The position numbers and the translations under genes are program-made. Under the pieces are notes generated by a model, which had not been told where the DNA came from, ran no database searches, and saw nothing but the letters and a program-made list of their open reading frames with translations. 64,000 bases of DNA from Pleurotus ostreatus/Saccharomyces cerevisiae fusant (taxonomy: Eukaryota; Opisthokonta). Where the stretch lies: contig JAMQCK010000032.1 in the NCBI GenBank assembly GCA_024196135.1, forward strand, positions 89,199-153,198, read 5' to 3'. Shown in pieces: positions 10,739 to 22,010 of this stretch. The first letter of the stretch is position 1; every line of letters starts with the position of its first letter.

Positions 10739-13700
10739 CTAGCGATCGCGAGGCCGCCGCGGTACAGTAGTCTGACGCTTTCCACGCGCTGGTCCACGTT
10801 TCTGGCGCTTGCGCTCGGGTTCATCATCATCCACATCGGTCTGTTGTCGCTCAGCACGATCGTCTCTGACCGAAGGGCCGCGAGCGGAACCTGCAGAAGG
10901 ACCAGCGACAGCGTCAGGCGCAGTGGAGGGCGTGGGTCTGGCCGACCGGCGCAATGACCTCGATGCCGATGGCTGACGAACGAATTAGCCGCAATCCCCG
11001 TTGTCTCAAGGAATAGAAACGTACCGATGTCGACGTCGGGAATGCAGACGCGGGGACTAGGTTGCGCTTGAGGGGCGTTGCCAGCTTCTTCATGCGGAAA
11101 TCCCACGCAGCGTCGTATCTGTCCTGCAACGAGACGCCCTGCGGGAGCTGACACTTACCGTCGGCCTCTAGCTGCAGTACGACGTCGGTATACAGCGGCT
11201 CTACCAGGCAATCCTGCGGTGCCATGTGTCGAGTACTTTGTCTCCAGGGGTCGATCCTGAGCTCCACAAGGGGATGCGAGTCTTTGTAGTCGCGGAAGCG
11301 CTCCAGGCGGCCCAGCAGTGGATGCACGACGATCGCGCGGAGCAGACTGTGCTCTCCGGCCAGGTGCAGCTCGCGATTCGGCAAAGCATCAAGGCAGCGG
11401 AGCATTTCAGCGTTTTTCGTCATGGCCTCCGGGTCGGACAGTGGCTCGAACGCTTGCCTCTTTTTGGGTGAGGGCTTGGATCCTGCCAATGGCTCATCCG
11501 GCGGCCCTTCCGATGGCTTAGGCTGCCCTTCCAATGGCTCAGGCGGCGACCCTTCCGATGATTCATCCAGCGTCTCCTCTAATTCCTCATCCGACGATAG
11601 ATCCGTAAGATCTGACAGCTCTTCCAAGGCATCTCCTGATGATGCCTTCGACGGCTCTCCGGACGATGCTTTCGCCTCCTCGTCGATGGAAACGGGCGCC
11701 GATGCGCCAGGAGCATCCTCCTTCTCCTCCTCCTGAGGATTATTTGAGACTTAGTCGAGTTCAAGTCGAAGATCGAGTATTAGTGCAAACCTTCCTGACC
11801 CTGTAGAACAATTCCGGCGTTATGCTGCGAATGGCTTGGCGCATGAGATCCTTTTCTGCTGTCAGGGTTGGCGACGGCCTAGTGTGATATTTGCACTGCA
11901 CAGCGACCCACACATACTTGCCGTTAGAGAGCTGAAGGACGAAGATCAGGTCGGGGCCGCAAAGGTTGTCGGGGAAGACGAAGGTGGTTGGCAAGGTCTT
12001 CAGCCACTGCAACGTCCGCGCAGAATTTGGACTGCCCTGGCCTATGTAGCAGAACGGTCGCCGGGGTTCCCGAGGTCGCGATCCTGTCTGACTTTGCGCC
12101 GCAAGTCTGGCGTTCGCAAGTTCCCCCGCCGCCCAACCAACGTCCGCGGGCCAGTCAGTGATCACCCCAACCAGCTTGACAGTCTGCTTCGCCAACTCCG
12201 TGTGCCGGCCCGGATCGCAGAAAATGAAGAGCTCGTCGAGTGCGGGATCTTTCTCTCCGGAGAAAAGTTGAATGAAGCCCTGAGCAACGAAATTCTCCCA
12301 GCCGTTGCATTTATTCCCATCGCGCTTGATATCTCTGGCGAAATGGTGGAAACTCGTGTGCACACCGGAGGGAATTGAGTTCAAGTACTGCTCAAGCCCT
12401 AGTAGTACCAGCGGCTCGTTGATATCCGCCGACCAGCCCCCGGCGATGAACTGGCCCGTTGACCCTCCAGTGTTCTCCAACGCAGCACTACAGGGCCACA
12501 ATGAGTATAGCCGAATAATGGTCCATGGGTACTTACTCGTCCGAGCCAGGGGGTATCCAAGTTATGCGAGCCAGCCCCATTTCGAGAATCGTATCCGGGT
12601 AATCACTGCCCTTTACGACATGCTGGTCCGTCGACCTAATCAACTTGTCGAATATGTTACCGGCGATGTCCGCCAAGAATTTCTGCTGAATGTCCGCTGT
12701 GGAGATCGTGTTAAGGCGCGTGATGCGCCATATATGTCGTTAAAACTCACATTTTCTCTCTAATCTATGATAATTCATCCCGACGATAGTACGCAGCGCG
12801 TACTGTAATGTCGCATTCGGGATGGCGATGTCAGGGAGCAACCTTTCTCCTGAACTCATGCGGACCGCGAGATACCCGTCACTGGGCATGTAGCCTGTGC
12901 AGTGACGCACCAGGTGGTCCAACAGTTGATGCCCGTACTGGAGCTGGCTTTGCATCAAGATTGCAATGAACGCAACAGCGAATCGATACCTTGGGATGGA
13001 TCAGAAATTTGTATAGGATAGCGGAATTAGAATACGTACCTGCCGCGTAGCCATTTGAACGCTCTTCGTAGGAGATAACGATTTCTCTCCCGAAACAGCG
13101 GTGGTAAGACTTTGGTAGTGAAGCGTTCAAGCTGGGGGTATGAATCGAAGCCTCCGAGAGACATGTGTACTCCACTGCCTACGGTTTCAGCTGCTATCAC
13201 TCCTTCACGTCCGAGCGCTCGAACCACGTCGGCCCTGGTGAGACTGGTCCCGGTCGGAACGATAATGGAACGGGTGAGGACGGAGCCGATGTGTGTGATG
13301 ACGAAGCCCAGGAGCGAATTTTCGACTACCTCGTGTGATGAGGGTGCTCCGGGTGGCGAGGGCAAGGCTCCAGATGATAAGCTTTTAAACCCGGGTGGCA
13401 TGACACTGCTGGCTGCAAAAGACTCGGGTGTCACCCGATCACCATCTACGGGAGATCCTGAGCAGCCATAAAATTGGGAGTAGACGCGAGCGGGTTCCTG
13501 AGCTTCATCGAGCACTATGTAGAAGCGGTCTGACGAGTACCCCCTCGCGCAAAGGCAAATTCTGACCTCTTCCATAGTCGTACGTGCCTCGTTGTCCAGA
13601 TCCTTGTCTTTCTGCACGGCGTCGATGAGGAGACACACCGCAAGATCAAGGAAGACGTCGTGTCCAGCTCGATCGCGAAGGATGGCTGGGTCGAGTTGCA

Positions 13701-14851
13701 GACGAAGCCAAAGGACTCTGACGTCCTTGTCAGATAGAACTCGTCCGGGCCTAGAGGACATCTGCAAGAGAAGGAGGAAGACGTGGAGGCGAGCGAGAAA
13801 AACAGCGGATACTCGTGATTCAATTGATGACTGAGCCCAGAGTGGGTCCGTATCGAGCAGAGTATAGGCGGTCACCGGGCGATCTCTGGTAGCGCCGAGT
13901 GCAGATTGCATATCCGGCGAACCAATGTGTGTAGGATCCTTCAAGGCGCAGGTCATATAGAAGCCCCAATGCATGGTTAGTCCTTCCAAAAGGAGGCGTG
14001 TCTTCCCTGCCCCTGGTGCGTCGCATATATATCTAGAAACGAGTGCTATCAGTTTGTCTTTCGTACAGAAAGGCAGGTTTGTTACGCACGAGGCCGATTC
14101 TCCGAAGATTGCGTCCACTTGCTCCTGTGGAGCGTCTCCTAGATTGTGAAGCAAAAAGAACGGAAGATCTGACGTTTTGCTGTGCGATGGGATTTTCTGC
14201 GCGCCATAGAACTTGGCAGCATCCTTATCGTCGCCGCGATACATCCAGAGCGGTAGCGAACGTCTGTTGTCAACGATCTCAACGATTGATTGCTTGATCT
14301 CATCGAGAAAGTCGTCTGGCGTCGTTGAATCCACCACCATGGACCAGACTTGAGGACCTTCGTCTGCGAGTGACATGAATAATTTTGGCGGTAGACTATG
14401 AGTGTTGTGACCTACCCAGTACGTGGCGCAGGACCCCATAAGCTCTTGTGGAATGAGCTTGTTTGACCAAGCGTATCAGACGGTCTTGTTGGCGATGGAG
14501 GGCATCATGACAATCAACAAGGGTTGGCGCCGGATTGACCAGACCAATCGAGACAAGGTGAATGATAGTGCTGGCGTCGTACAAGTTGGTAGGATCAAGA
14601 TGTGCTGTGCGTCGATATATATCCGCATCAGTGAGATGCGCCGCCATTACTTGCGCATAGAGCGCTAGTGAGCTCTGAGTCGGTCGTGGTTGCAATCGGA
14701 TGAGGCGTGTGCGAAGGATCTCCGCCTCCGTATAGTCACGTGTAATGTTCACACGCGCGCATCGTCCATCTTGTCCCGAATCATCATGGCCGATGATGAG
14801 ATCCAAAGCGTCCTGCTTTGCGCTGCGAGGGACAAGCATGACTACGCTCAT
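10739..14851 (-). CDS. CRN/RHS-like NTPase-nuclease, copy 2 (signature residues intact)
   Basis: Longest member and one of two subfamily B copies. The start is uncertain: ATG 14851, which overlaps the first exon of divergent copy 3 by 66 bp, or ATG 14647. Seen: the FFLLHNLGDAPQEQ block, Walker A in DAPGAGKTRLLLEGLTMHWG, Walker B FYIVLDEAQ with a true DE pair, a Pro/Ser-rich insert, the KWLRGRYVF border, then a module with GPDLIFVLQLSNG and WVAVQCKYH. The spaced D and QxK fit a PD-(D/E)xK-type nuclease centre. An acidic Ser/Asp/Glu/Pro linker follows, and the last exon, spliced at STS/PSA, ends with a basic stretch (ERKRQKRGPARGKRQ) that looks like a nuclear localisation signal. Reading through that last intron would end the protein at 10914 without the signal. 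The effector/nuclease role is inferred; the residues are directly visible. Confidence 0.78.
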
Positions 14852-17616
14852 GTGCTATCCCAATTGCTTGAAGCTCTTTTTCGACGACGTATGCAACCCT
14901 TGGATCCTGATTATGTGACGCCGCAGGGCTGCATCCAACTTCTGGCCGATCATCCTGACATCGAGCTGCTCGTCAGGAAAGCCGTCGAGACACAGAATAG
15001 TAGCATCGTCGCTTCGTCAGGTGCGTGTACCCGTAATGCCACAAGGAGGGTAATCCAACACTTCACAGGTCTTTTGCGATTCGACAACACGGCATTGCGC
15101 TCGTATAGGCCTCAAATCTCGTCCGACAACACTGTTGACCGCGTCATAGAGGAATTCAAGCGCGATCATAGGACGATCATCGAAAATTTCGCCAAGAGTG
15201 ACGTACGGCTGCCTTCTTGGACGCCTACGACCGCTTGTTCAGGGGATTACGCGGATTTCATCGCCTCTCTGAATATTCCTCGCTTAGACGATTCCAAGCC
15301 CTGTCTTGTTATGCATGACCTGTGGCCTCAATTCGATATGCCGACTACGGCGCAACGGTTGAGGAACCTCTTTCAGCCAGGCCATCACACGTAAGGCACA
15401 TAATCCAAACAGCGTGGTCGATGTTTTAAATTTCAGCAGAATATTTCTAAACGGCGCGGGAGCAGGAAAGACCCGTCTTTTATTCGAGGGCCTCTCGAGG
15501 AACTGGGGTCTGTACCTACCATCTTTCCTACAGCCACTATCTCCTGGGTCGTCCGACCTGTACGAGGCTATCTCTGCAGGACTTCATCGCATGCAGTCGA
15601 CGAAGAAATTCACGGGACTCGCTACTGCCGATGTTGTCGCTCGTAATATTCACCTCGCTCGGCGCGTCTTCTTGCAGGTCCTTCTGGCCAGGCTTACGAT
15701 GTTTCAATTGTTCCTCAATTGTGCCCCTTCACCGAACGACACTGACACCCGCATCCGCTGGCTGGCCTTACAACTGGCCCCCATACCTTTGGTGAAACGG
15801 GACATATTCAGGACCCTCTCGGTTCGCGTCACTGTCCATGACGCCAGCCTGCCTTACCTCGAAGGCCGGATCACGGATACTCTCCTCGACATTCGATCCA
15901 AGCTTGGTGTTGACCAGCCGATTTTCTGTGTTGTTGACGATGTCCAACATCCCTGCCTCCAGTACCCCGATCATTTCGGAAGCTCGAGTGCTGTACAGGA
16001 GATGGCCTGGGCCTGGGATCGCCACGCAGACCTTACTCTCATACTAGCAGGTCGCCCATCGGGAATGCCATTGGACAAGCTTGACGCGCTGGGTTATCGA
16101 CTCTGCACAGACACGGGTTCTTTCAATGAACCCGATGAGCACTTGAACTACGTGCGACGGTATCTGCCCCCTCGTTTGATTTCTTCGGCGTGCGGGGAAA
16201 TGCTCCTACGTCGTATATGTCTTTGGCTTCGAGGCCGGTGAGAGCAGTAGGCCGCCTTGTACTCACGAAGACAAACTCATCACTTGTCTCTAGATACCGC
16301 ATCACAGCCCTCTTTGTCCATTGCTTGATGGCCGCTGGTTATCGTCATCCGCACACCCTGTTGAACACATATCTGTGTGTGTTCGGCAAAGTCAATCCCG
16401 CAGATGGCCCCCGCCATACGAGCGCCGCGGCGAGGAAGGAGTGTAGTATTGTGGTGGGCAGTCGTGGTCGGTACGATCCAGCCCAAATTCTCTCTCAAGG
16501 TAGGCATCCAATCGTCGACATGTCCATCCGCTCATCTTTGCCAGATTTGCAGGCGTGGTCTTCTGCGCAGACAGCCCTGAATCGATTAATGACGCTGGGA
16601 CAAGACGCCGTTCACTTTGCGGAGGATTGCGTACATCTGGTCTCGCTTGAATTTGCAACATTTACGCGACCCGACGCGAGTGAAGTTGTCGTCAACGAAC
16701 CGCTCTTTGTCTTTCCTGTCGCGGACGTATTATTTCATCGCTGGGGTCCCACATACGGCTTCCTGAGCAGCTCTGCTGCGTCTGGGCTACGCTGCCCTCC
16801 GGTCCACAAGTCATTCCACATTGCTGCCGTTCCTTTGCTACTTCTTGCCCTGCAAGGACGTATGCGACTGTGCGACATATTTGCGTTCCCCGACCCTGCT
16901 CCACAGTGGGTAGATCAGGTGTGCAAACTCGTGCGCCTCACGCGTTCCAACAACGGGCGCGAACTACAGGCTATCCCATACGTCACCTCGTTTCCTGGCG
17001 CAGACGCAGATGGCCCCTGGGCAATGGAATCGCCGCAGTGGTTGGGAGGCTTTGCGTCGGAGCCGTTCTGCATCGCTGCAGGCTTCAGCCACGCCGACCT
17101 TCTGTTCGCGCTTCAAGTTGGAGAGAGTCGGACGTTCTACGTTGCGCTCACGATCTTGCTCAAGAATCAGCACGTCGATGTGCCCATCACCGTCATCCAG
17201 CACGTCTTGGATAGCCTGGACTCAGCGCATCTATTCAACGTACGCCTCTTTCTCCCCGGGATCATCTATGTAGACTGAGCTGTATTTCACAGGTAAGGGA
17301 TGCGATCAACCGCCCCCAGTACCCAACGCTTGATCTATGCACACCGGTGGATGGTTCGGGGCCGCCGTCCATGCTACGTGTGTTCGCGACTTTCCCGGAT
17401 GCGACCGACATTCGCATCCTACGGCCGGACAAGTCGTCGCAACCGATGGCCTCACTTCGGATGGACGTACTACAGAAGCTTTCGGAGAGTATCCCTTACG
17501 ACAGCATAGTGTCTCGACTCGATGCTGCCTTCATCCGGCGTCGGAAGGACAAGCTTTACGGAGATGCGCCTATAAGCTTCCAAGCTGAGGGTGACGATGG
17601 AGAGATTGTTGGCTAG
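14786..17616 (+). CDS. CRN/RHS-like P-loop NTPase, copy 3
   Basis: Complete subfamily A member. Start ATG 14786 (MADDEIQSVLLCAARDK). The header contains FRRRMQPLDPDYVTPQGC, followed by the VMHDLWPQF block, Walker A FLNGAGAGKTRLLFEGLS, Walker B FCVVDDVQHP, YVRRYLPPRL, and the conserved intron at CLWLRGR/YRITALF. The C-terminal module has SHADLLFALQV and YVALTILLKN, where the expected QxK of a nuclease is TxL, so catalysis is doubtful. The tail FATFPDATDIRILRPD is conserved across copies. It is divergent from copy 2, and the two 5' ends overlap or nearly so. Copy 6, about 15 kb away on the other strand, is its closest relative in the window. I see no frame break. Confidence 0.78.
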
Positions 17617-17969
17617 GACTACCGTATGAAACTGACCTGTCTTCGAATACGATGTTGTCCTTACATGGGCGTTGCAGATATAGCATTTTAGAGGTTGTTC
17701 GCTACGCACTGGATTCACAAGCGTTGCGCGTCAATGTGCGCCCTACTCCCTGACCAGAAACGTCGGGATAAGACCAGACACCGAGAATCAAACTGGTACG
17801 AAGCAGAATTTCGCGCGTCTGGATGGGTGAACAAGGCTCGCATCTCGTGGGCGAACTGGCCAGACTTCGCAATGACGAGCAGAGATAAGGCGAATGCCTG
17901 CGCTCCGATTAGACAGTATTATCAACATGTATTGAACAGTGCAAATCGTAGTATCAGATAGACGATAGC
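17617..17969. other. Intergenic, copy 3 to kinase pseudogene A
   Basis: Short AT-richer gap holding the 3' flanks of two convergent units. I see no gene, repeat or recognisable signal. Confidence 0.4.
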
Positions 17970-19790
17970 CTATCCAGCAAACGTCTCCTCGTCCCCCCTT
18001 CGCGGTCCGACGCATGATGCTCTCCAGCTCGTCCTCGAAGCCCACCTCGAACTCGCGCACGCGTCCCAAGTACTGCTTGATGCGCACCCAGTGGAACACC
18101 ACGTCCGACGAGAACGTGATCGTCTGCAAGACAAAGTGCTGTCACCACGCATGCAAGCGCTGCCCAAGCTGAAGGTCGACAACTTCGCGAGCGCGACGCG
18201 TACGCCGTGGTGATGCGGATGGGGTTCACGGGCGGGCCGAGCGACTGGTTGTTGCCCTGCACCATGCGCACGAAGCGCAGGAACACGAGCACCTTCGTCA
18301 CGCAGTCCGTGTCGGCGGGAAGCCGCGCAGCGCGACCTTTCAGCGAACGAGCACTGCTATGGCGTGGAGGCACATCGCGCTTGTAGCCTCTCGTCGCTTT
18401 CTTGGGGAAGATGGGCTGCCCGGTGCGCGCGACCATCAGCCGGATGGGCCGCATGAGCGCAAAGAATGCGAAGAGGTCGCCCATGCTGAGCCCGACGCCT
18501 CGCTGGCTGACGACGTACTCGACCTCAGCACGGGCACGGCCTTGAAGAGGGACGCCCAGTACTGGCGCATCTCCGAGACACAACCGTGCAAGCCGGGGTC
18601 CAGACGCACGGGCTGCAGCTGCGTCGGTTCTGAGGGAGTGGCGCAAATGAGGATCCCGGGGCGAGGAGCACGATCCACGCAGTGCGAGCTGAACAGCTCC
18701 ACTGTAGTTCGCCTGACAGCGCGCACGCCTCCCTGGAGCGGTCAGACCGCGTCCACGCCCGGTAACGGTGGCGTCTCCCAACGGGTCGCAAGACACCGTC
18801 GTGACCCGCTTCGCTGGGTACTCCTCGTACGCACGCGCTGCGCAAAGCTCGGGTCCGCGCGCACGAAGCAGCCGTCCGCCGTGCGTTGACCGCCTCCCGG
18901 ATGCAGTCGAACTTCTGACGAAGGTGGTCCGAGATATAGTCGACAAGAAAGTAGACGGGGAGCTCGAAACAGCGGTCGTAGAGTCACCTCGCGCCCTCGT
19001 AAGTCGTGAGGTCCCACCATGTCTGGCGCACGTCGTCCGGCTGCTGTATCTTCACGGTAACCCACTAGTCGGAGCCGCGCAGCTTCGCCTTGTGAACCTG
19101 CGCGATGCGGGCGCTCGCTGCTCGGATATCTCGGATCGTATCTTGGGCAGCTTGACGGGCGCCTGAAGTTGGAGCGGAAGACGGATTCCCGGACGACAGA
19201 GTAGGGGACCTCGGGCGGATCGTCGAAGGGGGACTGAGATTCGACTTGAAACGGCTTGAGAAGCAAAGCTGCGTTGGCGCCAATCGCCCGACCTGCGCAA
19301 GTTTAGCTCAAAGAGAACAGTGGGGGAGTACGATGCACGTACCGATTCTGATGTATAAGCGCCCGTTCTTCTTCAGTAGGTTGTAGAGCCTTTCTGCGAC
19401 GCGCTCTCGAAGAGTTGTGGTATAGACACGCTCTTGGCGGAGCAGAGTTCATAGAGTGGTCCAAAGTTATCGGCCCGCACTACGTCTCGAAGTCAGTGAG
19501 GAGTGATCGGGATACAGCCAGCTACGCACCATGGCGGGCACGTTCAAGATGCTGGCCATCGCCCAGAGGACGCCGATCCTTGCGCCAGTATCGAGCGCTT
19601 TTGGTACTTCTGGGGTCTGGAGGGAGGTTGGGGGAGGAGTTTGCTTGTAGCGAACCTTCTCCCGAGTGTATGACAAGTCCGAGCGGCGCAGCTAGCTGTG
19701 GAAGACGTTCTGAGGGCTTGCGCCAACAAGTCATAGATGGTTCACGAAGACGGCGTGAGACGCGGTAGATTGGGCGTTGAGGCTAGGACA
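17970..19790 (-). pseudogene. ABC1/ADCK (UbiB-like) kinase pseudogene A
   Basis: Decayed relative of the mitochondrial ABC1/ADCK1 atypical kinases. Pieces are readable in shifting frames: a hydrophobic N-terminal stretch (ARIGVLWAMASILNVPAMV), RERVAERLYNLL, AQVHKAKLRGSD, VKIQQPDDVRQ, FELPVYFLVDYISDHLRQ, a metal-loop remnant now APRPGIL, VQGNNQSLGPPVNPIRIT and the C-terminal FEDELESIMRRTAKG. Damage: a TAG at 19065-19067 where the sister copy has Trp, a TGA at 18984-18986 shared with the sister copy, loss of the His-Asp-Pro-His core, and an apparent extra G in a G-run near 18000 that shifts the last codons. The long reverse-strand open frame of 330 codons here is not the true frame. The 5' limit is approximate. 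Confidence 0.72.
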
Positions 19791-19928
19791 AGATGGTCGC
19801 TGTTCCAAACAGACTTCTTTTCATTGGAACTGTTTCCGACGACGTATATACTGGCGTGAGTGCTTGGGGCCTTCATGAGTGTCAAGACGGGGTTGAGCGA
19901 TGGACGCCGGGTGCCGTGAGAGAATCTT

Positions 19929-20174
19929 TTGATGCAATCAATTCGCGGACCGGCATGCAAAGGACTGAGCCGCTATCGCAGCTTCGGCGCTGTCGCCTTC
20001 ATGGACACGAGTCACCCTATGGTCGACTACGTGATCGCGCTGGTGGACCTTCGCTCGAAGCCGAGTGAACGTCAGCTTCCGACGCCGGAGGCCGTCGAGA
20101 TGATTGCGGACGAGCTGGAGCTCGAAGGGCCAGCTCGCGAGCCGCGCTGGTACAAGCTGGCCGAGACGGATTGA
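19929..20174 (+). CDS. Unrecognised short ORF or gene fragment between the pseudogenes
   Basis: An open frame of 81 codons reading into EMIADELELEGPAREPRWYK and ending LAETD. Its second half has the codon pattern of real coding sequence (strong third-position C/G), unlike the first half. It could be the 3' exon of a captured gene, with an upstream piece around 19793. I do not recognise the family. It lies exactly where pseudogene B is truncated, so it may be a fragment brought in by the rearrangement. Confidence 0.22.
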   Translation: MMQSIRGPACKGLSRYRSFGAVAFMDTSHPMVDYVIALVDLRSKPSERQLPTPEAVEMIADELELEGPAREPRWYKLAETD

Positions 20175-20229
20175 TGGATGACCACGTACGTCGCGACACA
20201 AACCTGTTCATGCGAACTGACCCTAAGAT

Positions 20230-21930
20230 GCATTTTCATAGCAGAGGATAGGACGGTCGCTGCAAGTTGTAGTTGTATGTCGTTACCCAGATGTCGAACT
20301 CGGCGCGGTCGCCGTCGAGGATGGCCTTGAAGACGGACGCCCACTGCCGGCGCATCTCCTTCGAGATGCCCACGTACAATCCGTGGTCGAGGAGCACCAG
20401 CTGCGGCTGGGTCGGCTTCGAGGGATTGGGCGCAACTAAGGACGCTACCGGGGTGAGGATCGCAGTGCACCCAGTCCGAGCTGAACATCTGCGCGCTGAA
20501 CAGCTTCACCATGGTCTGCATGACAGCGCGCACGCCTCCCTGGAGCAGTCAGACAGCGTCCACGCCCGGTAGCGGTGGCGTCTCCCAACGGGTCGCAAGA
20601 CACTGTAGTGACCCGCTTCGTCGAGTACTGCCCGTACGCACGCGCTGCGCAAAGCTCGGGTCCGCGCGCACGACGCAGCCGTCCGTCGTGCGTTGTCCGC
20701 CTCCCGGATGAAGTCGTGCTCTTGGCGAAGGTGATCCGAGGTATAGTCGACGAGGAAATAGACGGGGAGCTCGAACCAGCGGTCGTAGAGTCACCTCGCG
20801 CCCTCGTAAGTCGTGAGGTGCCACCATTTCTGGCGCACGACGTCCGGCTGCTGTATCTTCACGGCAACCCACCAGTCGGAGCCGCGCAGCTTCGCCTTGT
20901 GAACCTGTGCGATGCGGAGGCTCGCTGCTCGGATATCTCGGATACGTATCTTGGGCAGCTTGACGGGCGCCTGAAGTTGGAGCGGAAGACGGTTTCGACG
21001 ATGCAGTAGAGGACCTGAGGCGCGTCATCCCACAAGGACTTGAATTGGACCTGAACGAGTTCGGGGAGCAGAATTGCGTTTGCGCCGATGGCCTGACCTG
21101 CACAGAGTTAGCAGGGAGCATGGATGGGGAGTACGGCGCACGCACCGATATGTATGTACGATCCACCGTTCCTCGTGAGGAGGTTGTACATCCGCTCTGC
21201 GACGCGCTCATGGAGTTCTGGTGAACTCGCGCTGGCAAGGTAACCTTCGCGGAGTAGCCTCAGGCTATCCCCCCCACACTGCGTCTCGAAGTCAGCGATA
21301 GTCCGGGGGACACGGCTAAGCACGCACCATGTGTACTGTACGAACTTCACGCGTTATGGGACGCATTCACGTTGATGGTCATCGCCAAGAGGAGGCCAAT
21401 CCCAACGCCGGTATGCAAAGCTCTTCTAGCATCTTGTGAGGGTTTGGGGGGAGACGGATGTGGGGAGGCGCTCGTAGTGGATCCTTGCCCTGATGCATGG
21501 CGAGTCCAAGCCGCGAGTTCAGCAGTCATCCGAATGTCGGAGACGCGCACGCTTTAACCGAGCTTTGGATTAGGTGCAATCTCTCCAAATGTGTAGAGGA
21601 CATACCTCGAGCCCTTCAGCAAGTTCATGGCTTCCCCAGCAACCGGCGAGCGCGTCAACTTCTTATATCATGCAGTGTCTGTACTGCATCGCGAATCGGT
21701 ACTTGATGAGGATGGGTTCCTATATAAAGGCGCCTTGTGAGGTTTTTTGGCTTGCTATAAGAGAGGCCCGAGGCTATATGCAGCATGTCTTCGCTGCTTG
21801 GGCACTTTCGAGGGCCAGGTATCGCAGTCGCGACGAGGTCGGATGAGAGACGAGGTAAAGGTCGATAGGCCGGCCCGATCTTCCGTTTGACCCCTAGCCG
21901 CCGAAGTTCCATGTTGTCCCGAACGCTAGC
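20230..21930 (-). pseudogene. ABC1/ADCK (UbiB-like) kinase pseudogene B, 3' truncated
   Basis: Second tandem copy, same orientation as pseudogene A and better preserved. Seen: GVGIGLLLAMTINVNAS near the N terminus, ELHERVAERMYNLLTRNGG, IAQVHKAKLRGSDWWVAVKI, FELPVYFLVDYTSDHLRQEH, DFIREADNARRTAA, the metal/catalytic motif VHCDPHPGSVL, and FKAILDGDRAEFDIWVTTYN, where homology stops; the C-terminal domain present in copy A is missing. A TGA at 20791-20793 interrupts the conserved YEGAR-LYDRWF segment at the same position as in copy A, and other blocks are out of frame. The intact kinase would be a mitochondrial protein linked to lipid or quinone homeostasis. The 5' boundary is approximate. Confidence 0.72.
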
Positions 21931-22010
21931 CATCTACGTTCGCAGCTATCGTTCTGGCCCATAGCTTTCTGCAATACAACAAGGTCTGCCATCTGCTTTC
22001 TTCGAATCAG

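Noticed and set aside
13027..14439. Separate 470-codon gene starting MGSCATYW
   Set aside because: The first 25 codons are an intron read through; the true exon joins at DEGPQVWS from the preceding exon of copy 2.
17954..18946. Minus-strand open frame of 330 codons
   Set aside because: Runs in the wrong frame through kinase pseudogene A; conserved ABC1 blocks are split among other frames.
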